Origin: Ichthyophis bannanicus | Taxonomy: Eukaryota > Chordata > Amphibia > Gymnophiona > Ichthyophiidae | Direction: 5' to 3' | DNA: 64,000 bases | Assembly: GCA_033557465.1 (NCBI GenBank) | Contig: CM066035.1 | Coordinates: forward strand, 903,619,309 to 903,683,308 | Shown: piece by piece, positions 43,878 through 54,279 of the stretch | How the letters are laid out: every line of letters begins with the position of its first letter | Numbering within the stretch: the first letter of the stretch is position 1 | Position numbers and translations under genes: made by a program | The notes under the pieces: generated by a model | What the model was told of the DNA's origin: nothing | The model's database searches: none | Seen by the model: the letters and a program-made list of their open reading frames with translations, nothing else

Positions 43878-44374
43878 TACAACAATACATTTACAAGGAA
43901 ACCTCAATACAAAGGTTGCCCCCATATGAATCACCCCAGGACGCAAAAGTAAAAAAGCTTTACGTCGCTTCTGAGTTTCTCTGGCAACATCAGGAAAAAG
44001 CGATATTTTTTTACCCATAAAGAGATTAGCTCTCTTTTTATAATATAACTTGAGAATCCACTCTCTATCTGATGACAAAGCAAATGACACTAACATAGTG
44101 GAGACAGGCAGTTCATCTTCCTTAGGAGAATGTAGAAGAGCTGAGACATTAAGAAAATCCATTTCTAAAGACCCAACTGCCATCTTCCCATCTTTTCTGC
44201 CCACAGGCAAGAAGTAAGCTTTCAAAATAGGACACAAATCAGGCGGGACTGAAAGACTCCTGAAGATATTTCTTGAACAAATCCAAAGGTGCCACTGCAG
44301 GAACCATCGGGAAATTCAATAAACGTATATTGGTAGATCTGGTAATATTCTCCAATGCCTCAAGCTTTGCTCTT
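43878..44374 (-). mobile_element. Half-L1, ORF1 RNA-binding and C-terminal segment
   Basis: Minus frames read 'LEALENITRSTNIRLLNFP', the coiled-coil to RRM border of an L1-type ORF1 protein, then 'SSDREWILKLYYKKR', 'LFPDVARETQKRRKAFL' and 'GATFVLRFPCKCIVV', the C-terminal domain. It continues at 49753 (upstream) and 35623 (downstream) once the two later elements are removed. Confidence 0.8.
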
Positions 44375-44559
44375 AACGCCACATTATCTTTTTTTTTTAT
44401 TTTAATATTTTTTATTGAGTTCGGCAGCACACAAAAACACAAACATTGTGAATGCAACAACTCCACATCAACAACCCCGAATCTCATTTTAGCTATAAAC
44501 CACCCAGCTCCCCCCTGACCAACCCTACCCCCCTAACCCTCCCCCCCCCCAAAGGCACC

Positions 44560-47500
44560 TTAACTACACAAATAAGCTATGAGTGGGGCCCATAAGTTAT
44601 TACATTTCTCCTGCTTCTGCCTGCGCACTGCAGTTAACTGTTCCATCAGGACAATACGTCGCAGACGACTCACCCACTGGTCTACGCCGGGGAGCAGGGG
44701 CTGTTTCCATGTCCGAGCAATCTCACTACGAGCTGCGTAAACACAAGCCCTAATAGGCCACACAGATTTTAGGGAGTGCCCCTCCGGATTAATCCCCAGC
44801 AAACAAAACCCCAAATCCAAACCCCCTCCCTCACCAAAAATCTCTACTACCCGCTTACCCACCTCCCCCCAGTAGTCAACCACCCACGGGCACTCCCACC
44901 ACACATGCAGAAAGGTCCCCTCAGCCCCACACTGTCTCCAACAAAAAGCCGACACCCCTGGAAACATCTTATGCAACCGAACCGGTGTATAATACCACCG
45001 GTAAAGCAGTTTATATGATGTCTCCCGAATGGTCACAGAAAGGGCCTGCTTCCCAATATTTTCATGTACCCGCGTCCATTCCTGCTCATCCAGCTCCCTC
45101 CCCAAATCCCTTTCCCACTCCTGCTGATGGAGGAACCTCTGGGGAGAGTCAACCACCAGCCCCCGGTAGAGAACAGAAATCAACCCTCGCGATTTCTCCC
45201 ATGCCTTCCACAAACCTTCCCGTTCATCTCCCCCCTCCTGCCAAACTTCCCTAATATCTCGTTGGGAAAGAAAATGTACAAGTTGCATATGGGGGAAAAA
45301 GTCACCACTGCGCAAATGGTACTTCTCCCGCAAAGCCGAGAAGGGGATCAATTCCACCCCATTCATAAGCTTATCGAACGTATCTAACCCTTCCCTTTCC
45401 CACCTCTGAAAGGCACCCTCCCTCCCTGGGAGAAATCTAGCTGTCGCCCTTATTGGTGCCAACCTAGAAAAGATCGCCTTCGGAGCATATTTCCTTCGGG
45501 CCTTACGCCACTGCATCAACAAATGCCACAAAAAGGGATTATCCCTCCACCGACCAACGGGAGGCGGGTCCATCATCCAAGGCAAGTACTGCAAAGAAAC
45601 CCCCTCCGTCCAATATTGTTCCACCTCCCAAAAGCCTTTGGGACAAGTCCCCCTTTCCCTCCATTCAAACACCATACGCTGCTGCGCCGCCTGGTAATAC
45701 CTGGGCAGATCCGGGACCCCTAGGGGGGGCCTAGACCTTGTGGCATACAGCACTTTCCTACTCACCCGCGGCCTACTATTCCCCCATATAAAGGCAAACA
45801 CCCGACGCTGTAAGTGATAGAGGTCCTTCTGCCGAATCGGGATAGGGAGTGTCTGGAATAAGTATAGCAGACGAGGCAACAAGTTCATCTTCAAAGTCGC
45901 AATTCTACCCAGCCAGGAGACATCTAGTCCTTGCCACTTATCCAAGTCCCTCCGCAACTGAGCATAAATAGGTGGATAATTCGCCCCATAAAGAGCCCCT
46001 GGGTCCGCCGTAACCTGAACTCCCAAATATTTTATGGCCCCCTTAGCCCACCGAAAGGGAAAGGCAGCTCTTAAAGCTGTCTCCAGCTGGGGCTGCAATG
46101 AGATCGACAACGCCTCCGTCTTATCCCAATTAACCTTAAATCCTGAGACAGCCCCATAGTCCCGGAGCTCCCGCATTAATATTGGTACAGAGTCCAGCGG
46201 TTGCGTCAGCGTAAAAAGTAAATCATCCGCAAACAAGACAATCTTATATGTTGCTGAGATCCCACCTCTAGCCCCCGGATACTCGGCAATGACCGGATCC
46301 GCGCAGCCAGGGGTTCCATTACTAACGCGAATAATAGTGGGGACAACAGGCACCCCTGCCGCGTTCCCCAGCCCAAAGAAAAAAAATCTGAATATCCCCC
46401 ATTGACACATACCGCTGCCTCTGGCGCCGCATATAAAGCCTTAATCCAGGATCGAAAATTGGGGCCAAGTCCAATGTGTTGCAAAACCATCGTCAAAAAA
46501 TCAAAATTGACTCTATCAAAGGCCTTTTCCACATCGATAGCTAAAAACATAGCCTGTTGCTGCTCCCGCTTAGCCAGCCACCCCAACTGCAAAACACGTC
46601 GTATCCTGTCCGCCGGCTGTCGTCCCTCAATGAACCCGATTGATCCGGATGGATCAACCCCGGCATATATGGCCCAAGTCGCAAAGCCAGCACCTTAGCT
46701 AATATTTTAACATCTACATTTAGTAGAGAAATGGGCCGATACGAGCCGCACAAAGTCGGATCCCGACCTGGTTTGGGGATGACCGCGATAGCCGCCTGGT
46801 TCATCGATGCCGGCAGAGTGCCCCCCCTGCAGCACCGCATTGAAGACCCGCACTAAAATGGGTGCCAGCTCCACCACAAACTTTTTATAAAACAAACTTG
46901 TAAATCCGTAAATTCCTGGAGCTTTGCCCTGCACCAACTGCTTAATAACCCCCTCAACCTCCCCCAAACTAATCTCCCCTTCAAGCTCTTCACCCGCGGA
47001 GGCAGCCAGCCGCCCACCATCCACCCCCGCCTGCTGTAAATAGGCTTGTATGCCTGTCAACCCCCTCCCTGACTCTGCTGCATAAAGCTCTCTATAGTAG
47101 TCTCGAAACCTCTCCCGAATATCCTTACCCTTAAACAACATTACATCATGGGTCCCTTTGATTCTAGCCACCGCCTGTCTCCTCCTCTGAGCTTTCAATT
47201 TAAGATTCAACAGGCGGCCTGCCTTATTATCGAATTCATAATACGTCTGGCGGGCTCGCTCCAGCTGATAGGAAATCTGCTCAGCTTGTAGTGCATTCAG
47301 CTGTCGCCTCGTCTCGTCCACCTGACTCCGCAATTTCCTTCCCCCTCTCTGCTTATGAGCTCTTTCCAGCTCACCAAGTTGTCTCGTGAGACGTTGAACT
47401 GCCTCCTCCCTCTCCCGCTTCCTCCTCGCTCCCTTCTGCACAAGATGACCCCGAAGCACCGCTTTCAACCCATCCCAAAGAGTTCCCAAACTCACTTCAC

Positions 47501-48317
47501 CAGTATCATTCAGGGCCATATACTCCCCAATCACACTTTTCAATCGCAACCGCGTCGCCTCACCATGAAGAAGATATTCATTAAGCTTCCAATACGACCG
47601 GCGCCCTACTTCCCTCAAGGCCCGAAATTCCACCTCCACAGGCGCATGATCAGACCATGTGGCCGTTCCTATCTGGACTGTATCCAAAATTTCCCGCCAG
47701 TACGCATCACCCAATAGATAGTCAAGCCGACTGTATGTACCATGAACTGGCGAGTAATAGGTAAAGTCCCTATCCTTCGGATGAGCTAACCGCCACAAAT
47801 CCTCTAAACCTAAGTCCTTCATACAATTCTGAAACGCCCTTACCCCCGAGGCCCACCCCCCTCTGCGTCCCAGCCTCCCATCCAACATTAAGTTACAATC
47901 ACCCCCCATCAAGCACTTCCCTTGGATCTTCTCAGCCAACCACCGAGCCATACCCTCCCAAAATTCTCCCTGAGTGGTATTCGGGCCATAGACAGATATC
48001 AAAGTCATTGTTTCCCCCCCAAGGGTCCCCACCACTCTACCATCAGGCTTCCTAAAGACCTGCCCCACCTGGAAAGGAAGATCATGTCTAATAAGGATGG
48101 CAACTCACCCCTTACGGTGTCCCCCCTCCCCAACTGCAAAAAAGGTCTGATACGCCCCCGATTGCAATAATAGTTTGTCCCCGTGGCGCAGATGGGTTTC
48201 CTGAAGGAGGGCCACCTGCCATCTCCGCTCTCTCAGCTCCCTCCACAGCAGCTTCTGCTTCTGAGGCGTATTGAGCCCCCGCACATTCAGGCATCCTACT
48301 TTCAATGCAGAAGCCAT
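44560..48317 (-). pseudogene. L1 ORF2: endonuclease, reverse transcriptase, C-terminal Cys region
   Basis: The start ATG is at 48317. Endonuclease: 'GCLNVRGLNTPQKQK', 'ALLQETHL', 'CLMGGDCNLML', 'ATWSDHAPV'. RT: 'YRPISLLNVDVKILAKVLA', 'FLAIDVEKAFDRVNFDF', 'GTRQGCLLSPLLFALVMEP' and the active site 'LFADDLLFTL'. The C-terminal region has 'CWRQCGAEGTFLHVWWECP', the usual Cys-His motif. Lesions: in-frame TGA at about 48103 after 'GGHRKG', and frame changes near 46830, 46600 and 46270. All catalytic motifs remain readable. Confidence 0.9.
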
Positions 48318-48506
48318 TAACTATGGGCTACCCCTCCCCCTCGCTCAAATAGTGTGCCTCTCCCTCCCCCCATCCCCCCACCCCCCTCCCCAACCTCCTT
48401 CCTTCCGGCAGAGCTCACCTCCGCCTAACATCGAGGAAGAGACCTCCCCGAGGACGCTGCATTCCCCCTCCCCTCAAACCCTTTTCTAACAGAGCAACCC
48501 CTAGAC

Positions 48507-49601
48507 TCACAACTTAGTCAAAACATAAACAGTCAAGCAAGCAATACAACATCCCCCCATTAACAAAACTCCAAAGTAACCAATGTAACCAGTCCCACTG
48601 CTTAGGTAGCCGCACTGGGAGTTGTCCCCGTCTTCCTCCGCAATCTGTCCATGCACTGGGACCCGTTCCCATCGCGATCGTTCACCTGCCGAAGCTTGGG
48701 GCGTCGAGATTCTAGCAGGATCAGGAAGATGAGGGGCCCCCTCGCACTGCAAGACCCTCCAGGCCTCTTCAATGGTACGCACTCTAAGTCCGCACCCATT
48801 CAGGTCCATCAATAAAGCAAAAGGGAAAAGCCAGCGGTATTTCATCTTCTCGGCCCGAAGATATTGTGTAACAGGCCGCATATCCCTCCTTCTCTGTAAC
48901 GTGGCCGCTGAAAGATCTTGATATACCTCCACAGTCTGACCATCCCACACAAAGTTCTTATGCTTACGAGTCACTCTCATCATCCGCTCCTTCACAGCAT
49001 ATGAAGTGAGACATGCCACAATGTCTCGGGGCTTCCCTGACTTCGGCGGGCCCAACGCCCTATGGGCCCTCTCCAACATTATCGGGGCCTCCTCCTCGCC
49101 GTCCCGCTCCTCCCGCAGCAAATGGCAACAAATCTTCTGAACCACCTCTGTCGCATTAGCATAAGCCACGGTCTCCGGGAAACCCCTTATCCTGATATTA
49201 TGGCGACGGGAGCGGTTCTCTAAGTCCTCTAGCTTATCTTTCAGCAGGTCCTGCTCTGCTTTTAAATTCTGCATTCGGGTTTCCAATGCGATATCGCTTG
49301 CCGCCATCAAATCGGCCTGCTCCTCCAACTTCTCAACGCGATGTCCCAGATCTCTCACATCCTCACGAATCACTGCCAAAGTCTCTTTAAGATCTCCGCG
49401 GGTGGCCACAAACTCACGTTTCAGAGATCGCATCCATCCCCATATATCGCCACGTGTGCAGCCTTCATCAGCACGTTCGGGCTCCTCGTCCAAATCTTCC
49501 TCAGATGCCACACGGTCTGGAGGATCACGGCCTACTCGATCGCCGTCTCCATCGTAGGAGGATTTAAAGCGAGCCAGTTTCTTCTTCGCCAACATCGCCA
49601 T
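48507..49601 (-). CDS. L1 ORF1 RNA-binding protein, intact frame
   Basis: 364 codons from ATG at 49601. Basic N-terminus ('MAMLAKKKLARFKSSY'), an acidic stretch, and a long coiled coil at about residues 55-135 with heptads ('LGHRVEKLEEQADLMAA'). An RRM then begins at 'RRHNIRIRGFPE' (about 140), followed by a C-terminal domain with 'VWDGQTVEVYQDLS'. It would form trimers that coat L1 RNA and carry it with ORF2 protein. The last 30 residues are hydrophobic ('YFGVLLMGGCCIACL'), unusual for ORF1 and perhaps a frameshifted tail. The length is normal. Confidence 0.85.
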   Translation of the reverse strand: MAMLAKKKLARFKSSYDGDGDRVGRDPPDRVASEEDLDEEPERADEGCTRGDIWGWMRSLKREFVATRGDLKETLAVIREDVRDLGHRVEKLEEQADLMAASDIALETRMQNLKAEQDLLKDKLEDLENRSRRHNIRIRGFPETVAYANATEVVQKICCHLLREERDGEEEAPIMLERAHRALGPPKSGKPRDIVACLTSYAVKERMMRVTRKHKNFVWDGQTVEVYQDLSAATLQRRRDMRPVTQYLRAEKMKYRWLFPFALLMDLNGCGLRVRTIEEAWRVLQCEGAPHLPDPARISTPQASAGERSRWERVPVHGQIAEEDGDNSQCGYLSSGTGYIGYFGVLLMGGCCIACLTVYVLTKL

Positions 49602-49738
49602 AGCGTCAGCGCACCCGAATTGCCGCTTTTGTAGAGTGGTAAGGGGGAATTAAGCTCAAAATTCACAGCAACAGTCGCGTCCCGATGGGAGCTCAGCAAT
49701 TAAGCAGCCATCTATCGGGTGACGTCACTTCCTCCTTC
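49602..49738 (-). promoter_or_regulatory. L1 5' UTR with CRE-type site
   Basis: TGACGTCA at 49720-49727 is a perfect CREB/ATF palindrome. It is preceded on the minus strand by GGAAG, an ETS core, only about 12 bases from the 5' end. Such a downstream-start site is consistent with an internal RNA polymerase II promoter. No TATA box is seen. Confidence 0.55.
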
Positions 49739-49752
49739 AACGCCACATTATC

Positions 49753-50463
49753 ATTAACCAAGGATAGGGATAAGTCAGAAACTTGAATAAGCTTCTGCTC
49801 AGAAACATCCATTTTCCCCTTTATCTCCACAATTTCAGCCACTTGGTTAGAGACAGTTTCTTCAAGCTTAGATATCCTAGAGATGGAAAAAGACAACTGC
49901 TGAGTTAATACCTGTGAAAGTTGTGTTATCGCCTCCCATATGCTGTCCGAAGTCACTGAGGCAGGACGCAGTAATGTGAAAACAAAGGAGGATTCAGGTG
50001 TAGCAACCTCGGAAGAAATCTTCCCTCCACCAGCACCACTCAAACCATGAGCGGAATCAGCTACCTCTACACCTTTCACCGAGTCTGCAGCCACGCTTCC
50101 AATCGGCTGCCCACCGGTAGTCTCAACAAGCAAGCCCCGCTCAAGAATTGCAGCCCCGACCTCGACGAGAGGGGTTGCAGTTCCGCTTGCCGGGGAGGTC
50201 ACCAGAAGACCCGGAAGAACAGGAGGAGCACGCTCATCAGGGGAGAGAGAAACATCAAAGGCGGAAGACGCCACAGTCTCCTCAGCCGACGCAACCAAGC
50301 CTGCTCAAATCTCCCCTACTTGGTTCTCGATAAGCCGTTCAAACCGGTCCATAGGCCCCCCACTGGCAGGCACAGGCTCCGCGGAAAAGCTTGCGGCTTG
50401 CCTTTACGTTTAGGCATAATGGCTTCACTTCACTCTGCCGCCATCTTAGAATTAGCCACTCCC
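49753..50463 (-). pseudogene. Half-L1, 5' UTR and ORF1 N-terminal part
   Basis: On the minus strand the 5' end near 50460 is followed by AAGATGGCGGC (50437-50447 complement), a YY1-type motif, and an ATG at 50416 opening 'MPKRKGKPQAF', a typical L1 ORF1 start. After a frame change, 'SDSIWEAITQLSQVL' and 'SRISKLEETVSNQVAEI' form the coiled coil, running to 'SLVNDNVAL' where the L1 inserted. Its partner segments are at 43878-44374 and 35271-35623. Confidence 0.8.
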
Positions 50464-51062
50464 CCCTTTTTAATCAAAATATCCAAATATGGAATCTTTT
50501 CAGGGTTGAATGTAATCTGAAACTAAATTTTCATCTAACGTATTGATCCAATGGTTAAAATTCTCCAATCTATCCATCCCAAATCACTAAAACATCATCA
50601 ATATAACGTATCCATAACTTGATGTTCTCTTTTAAAAGGTGTTTGCTTAAAAGATTTTCCTCAAAGGTTGCTACAAATTGGCTATATCTGGGGCCATAGA
50701 AGACTCTATTGCTACTCCCTTTATCTGTTTATAAAATAGATCTCTAAAACAATAAAAGTTTTCAGTAAAAGCCAGATGGGCAATTTGTGTCAAAAAGGAG
50801 GTAGGAATCCTCTTATGCTCTTTGCGATCCAGTAAAACTTTCGCTATGATCTCTAATGCATCCATTTGCAGGATATTTGTGTAAAGGGATTCTATATACA
50901 AAACGGCAAGAAGCAATTCTTGATGATATCCCTCAAAAGCTATCAGTATTTGAATAACCAGTGAGGAATCCCTCATATATGACCACATCTGTGTTATAAA
51001 AGGCCACAATAAAATATCCAAAAACTCTGATATGGGCTCAAATAGTGAACCAATGGCAAGAA
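50464..51062 (-). pseudogene. PLE reverse transcriptase, palm region
   Basis: The minus strand has 'SYMRDSSLVIQILIAFEGY', 'VLYIESLYTNILQMDAL', 'FTENFYCFRDLFYKQIKGV', 'MAPDIANL' and then the active-site 'WIRYIDDVLVIWDG'. The catalytic Asp in 'LYIESLYTN' is Ile-Glu where most PLEs have Asp-x-Glu-S-L-Y-T-N, so it appears lost. Reading continues without gap at 35262 once the half-L1 is removed ('DILIKKGPGGFLTSLYRK'). Confidence 0.85.
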
Positions 51063-51108
51063 CATAAGATTTGTGGGGGGTTTTTTGTTCTTAAAAAGGT
51101 AAAATTGA

Positions 51109-51272
51109 CTACGGGGATAGAATATTGTTGTTCAATATCTTTTCATATGTATGCTGTTTACAATGTTTCAAAATGTTTGCAATTTACAATGTTTCAATGT
51201 GTAAGCTGATTACAATGTTTTTAACATGTATGCTATTTAAAACGAATAAAAAGATTTAAACATAAAAAAAAT
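51109..51272 (+). mobile_element. Short poly(A) retroposon with 10-bp target duplication
   Basis: GTAAAATTGA occurs at 51099-51108 and 51273-51282. The 164-bp insert ends in AATAAAAAG then an A-rich tail. Its body has three near-repeats of 'TTACAATGTTT'. It fits an L1-mobilised, 5'-truncated 3' UTR or small SINE. Source not recognised. Confidence 0.8.
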
Positions 51273-51419
51273 GTAAAATTGAACTGGAGATGAGACCTGA
51301 ATAAAATGTTTCTGCGGTTGGAACAACGCTACATCTTCGCCCTCAATACTATGGCACCCAATGGTCTTAACTTATAAACTGACTTATCAGTATTTTATTA
51401 TTATTATTATTTATACAAA

Positions 51420-51545
51420 CACTGGTTTGGATTCCTCTTTTACCCCTCCTCCCTTTCTCCCCTTCCCCTCCTACTCCCCCCTTCCACTCATCCTCTTTCC
51501 TCCCCACTTCTCTTCAACCCCTTTTTACCCCCCCCCCCCCACAAT
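51420..51545. repeat. CT-rich tract after PLE coding region
   Basis: Pyrimidine-rich plus strand (CCTCC, CCCTTTC and a final C run). It occupies the same place as the tracts at 33693-33960 (complement) and 37511-37640. Confidence 0.85.
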
Positions 51546-53520
51546 TAAAGTTCTGTATATGATTTTATCATCTTAGTTATATATTGGATTATACAGTTGG
51601 GTGGTTTACTGTTTTTAAGGAGTATTCTTAATGTTGTTGCGTGATTTATTCATTTATTGATTCTTTTTTAAATATAGTTTTAGCATTTGTGAGTGGCTCC
51701 TCCATTTTAAGTATAGTTTTGGTTACGCTTAGTTCATTTTATTTGATAGGAATGTTTTTAAGGGGTCTTAATACTCTTATTCTATATATTCATTATTCTG
51801 CACCGCAAATGGTTTTAGTACCCTCCAATGATGGCTTTTATTATGGTTCTTTCTGCTTTCATTCACTATGGGCTTCAGTGTCTCTGTGTAACTTCCTATC
51901 ATTTAACAATTGGTAACATTTTTTAACTTTACTTCTATAAAAGGCGATTTGCAGTTTTATTGCCGATTTACTTATTTATTCTTTTAGGTTGTATGGTTTA
52001 TAGCACCACCTAATGGTGGTTTTTATTATCTATTTGTTGTTTATTTTTTGCTTTAGTATCATTAAATTACGATTTTTAGCAATTCAGTGTTCATGGTTAT
52101 TTTTTTCATATCATGATCAGTTCTAAATGACTTTGGAAAACTCTTATATCCAATAAGCATCATAGATTTCTTTGATTTATTAACACACATCTGACGAGTC
52201 ACATTTTCACACATGTGTTATCATGGCATACCTATTTTTAGAGCTGCAATTTGTTTAATAATTCCTGGTTTTATAGGTTATTATATAATGTATACATTAA
52301 TTGGCAGTGCTATAAGATAGGAACCAATGGTTGATGTGAAATGTTTTGAAGAACTCTTTATAATGTACTTCATTGCGATATTGATCTTTCATTTAAGCTT
52401 GCTCCCTTCTTTTAGTGCAATCACAAAATTGCTTGGAACAAAGTTATTTTTGATGAATGATAAATGTGAAAGAAATTAAAGCTACGTCCCTAATGCACGG
52501 CTTCACCTTTGATCTGTGGGTACCTTTTCCCCTCAAGGTCACAATTTGTTGTAATTTAAAAAGCAGCATTTATTTTCATAAAGTGAAATGGCTTAGTCAT
52601 TATCAAACATATATCATCACAGTATAATGGATTAAGTGATTAAAGGTAATAAAAATTAAAATTTTTGAAATTTCATACACTTTGCCCCTTTAACCTCTGA
52701 GAATGTCGCCAAAAGAGCATAAAAGAAGCTAGCCTATCTTGCTGTCGGTAATTCACAATGAGATTTTGCCGGACTGAAGCTCTTGTCAGAATTTTGAGGT
52801 AACCTGCCTATTCCTCTTTTTAAATTGAATGTATTCTGACAATTTATACTTTCAAAAATGAGGCGATAGATACAGGAAATGGATCAGTGACCATGCCGGG
52901 TCTGCTTTAAAAAGAGAAGTCTAAGTATATTAGCATTCAGGGAAAGGTTTTTAAATTGCAGGGACATAGCATTTGTCCATCACAGATGTCTCCCAATGTA
53001 TTTATGCATTTGTCTTTGGCAATATGATAGCCTTCATGTTGTCTTATACTCATGACCGTATGACCTCATAGGAATACAGTTTAGTTTTAGAAGGGGATAT
53101 TGAACTTTGTGCTTCGCTCCTGCTCCTATTTTGTTTCACTTGATGCGCCTTTGTTCTCTTGTTTATTTAGGAATGTCAAATGGATTTCTGCTATAATCAA
53201 TTCTGTTACACTTTGTGCATGTTTTGCTCCGGTTACATTATTAGTAACTTTTATCCTCAATGTTTGTACTCACGTGATAATGTCCATGGGTGATAAGGTT
53301 TTAATGATATTGTTATTTAATTATTAGAGATGCATGTACACAATTTGTATGTTATTTTTATTTATTTCATTTTAAATGGATTGTTTCTGTTTTAGTTGCT
53401 CAGGAAGGCATACGTCTTCATGTATTTATCAGTTTTAACTATTTATTTCATGTCATTATGTATTAATTATTGTATTCAATTTTTAAGTTTATTTTTATTC
53501 TCCTTTTGTTCTTATAGTGC
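51546..53520 (+). other. AT-rich PLE 3' region
   Basis: No protein gene seen. 52690-52870 is not found in the inverse copy at 32.8-33.5 kb, so it is either an insertion here or a deletion there. Short frames (75-91 codons) lack motifs. Confidence 0.6.
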
Positions 53521-53522
53521 CT

Positions 53523-53571
53523 CTTAACCCCCGAGGAAGACAATGCCAAAACACGGCCACGTCGGGTTAGG
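53523..53571 (+). ncRNA. Hammerhead ribozyme-like fold, PLE type, core mutated
   Basis: Stem I is strong: CTTAACCC (53523-53530) pairs with GGGTTAGG (53564-53571) with one wobble. The core reads CCGAGGA instead of CTGANGA, and AAAA replaces GAAA. Stem III (from 53551) has lost pairs. The cleavage-site base is C at 53563. Loss of U4 and G12 should abolish cleavage. Confidence 0.6.
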
Positions 53572-53640
53572 CTTTTTGCACCCCAGAATTGGAATATCGA
53601 ATAATGGAATCCTTATAGAAATACCACGCTCTTGACTGAG

Positions 53641-53852
53641 ATGTTCCTCGGCTTCAATAATGCAGATGACGAATCCGTCCCCTTTGGAGGGAATCAGACG
53701 ATTTCTGTTTTCAATGGCCTCAATTGATGTTCGATTCAGAGTAAGCTCAGTGATCCCTTGATATCAAAGCATCCCCAGCATCTGGTGCAGCTCCTTGGAC
53801 CATGAGGACCGAAGTGGCCAGTGCCAATGAACTGGATTTATCTGCACAAAAA
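53641..53852. other. Unassigned, possibly DIRS Gag-like DNA
   Basis: A 200-bp spacer between the PLE end and DIRS-B2. Weak minus-strand resemblance to DIRS Gag N-terminal DNA ('CTGGTGCAGCTCCTTGGACC'), not enough to call. Confidence 0.3.
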
Positions 53853-54000
53853 GCATAGTTACTCACCTGTAACAAGTGATCTTCGGGAACAGCAGGAATT
53901 TAGTCTTCACATATGGGTATCGTCGGTACCGACGGAGCCTGCGTGGGAACGCTCCCCAGCGTCCAATTAGAAAGCTTTTGGGAGCATCCCACAGCACCTG
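53853..54000. repeat. DIRS-B2 left terminal repeat
   Basis: Contains the perfect palindrome CGTCGGTACCGACG at 53921-53934. The inverse copy is at 61114-61127. Confidence 0.85.
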
Positions 54001-54279
54001 TGTGCTGCCTTCCCGCCTTTCCCAACTGCCTCTCTCCAGTTGAGTTTAAAGCTGAGACAAAGAGAGAGAGAGGGAAAGGGAAAGAGATAGAGAGATACAA
54101 CTCCTAGGGGAGGTGGGTGGGTTGTGAAGACTAAATTCCTGCTGTTCCCGGAGATCACCTGTTACAGGTGAGTAACTATGCTATCTCCAGGAACAAGCAG
54201 GAATGTAGTCTTCACATATGGGGACTCCCTAGCTTTAGGTGCCAGGGAGAGACCCCAGAAGTTGTGTGTCCCTGAAAAG

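Larger units (their letters stand above)
44389..49738 (-). mobile_element. Full-length L1 LINE with 14-bp target duplication
   Basis: AACGCCACATTATC flanks it at 44375-44388 and 49739-49752. Poly(A) is at the 44389 side on the minus strand. From 49738 it has a short 5' UTR, ORF1 (49601-48507), a 190-bp gap, ORF2 (48317-44560) and a 170-bp 3' UTR. At 5.35 kb it is full length for a compact L1. ORF2 has a stop and three or so frame changes, so it is dead but fairly young. Confidence 0.95.
51062..53640 (+). mobile_element. Penelope-like element, plus arm: endonuclease end, 3' region, hammerhead
   Basis: It starts within the GIY-YIG C-terminal coding region ('LHLRPQYYGTQWS' at about 51310-51360, shifted from 'NTMAPNGLN'). 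A CT-rich tract follows (51420-51545), then an AT-rich 3' region whose 52310-53190 part is the inverse of 32827-33540. A hammerhead-like fold ends it at 53523-53571. It is joined head-to-head with the minus arm at about 51062. Confidence 0.8.

Noticed and set aside
44560..46410. 616-codon L1 frame as an independent gene
   Set aside because: It is the C-terminal part of ORF2 after frame changes; the first 40 or so codons are out of frame with the RT.
49720..49752. DIRS or LTR boundary at the TGACGTCA palindrome
   Set aside because: The 14-bp duplication and poly(A) on the other side show that this is the L1 5' end.
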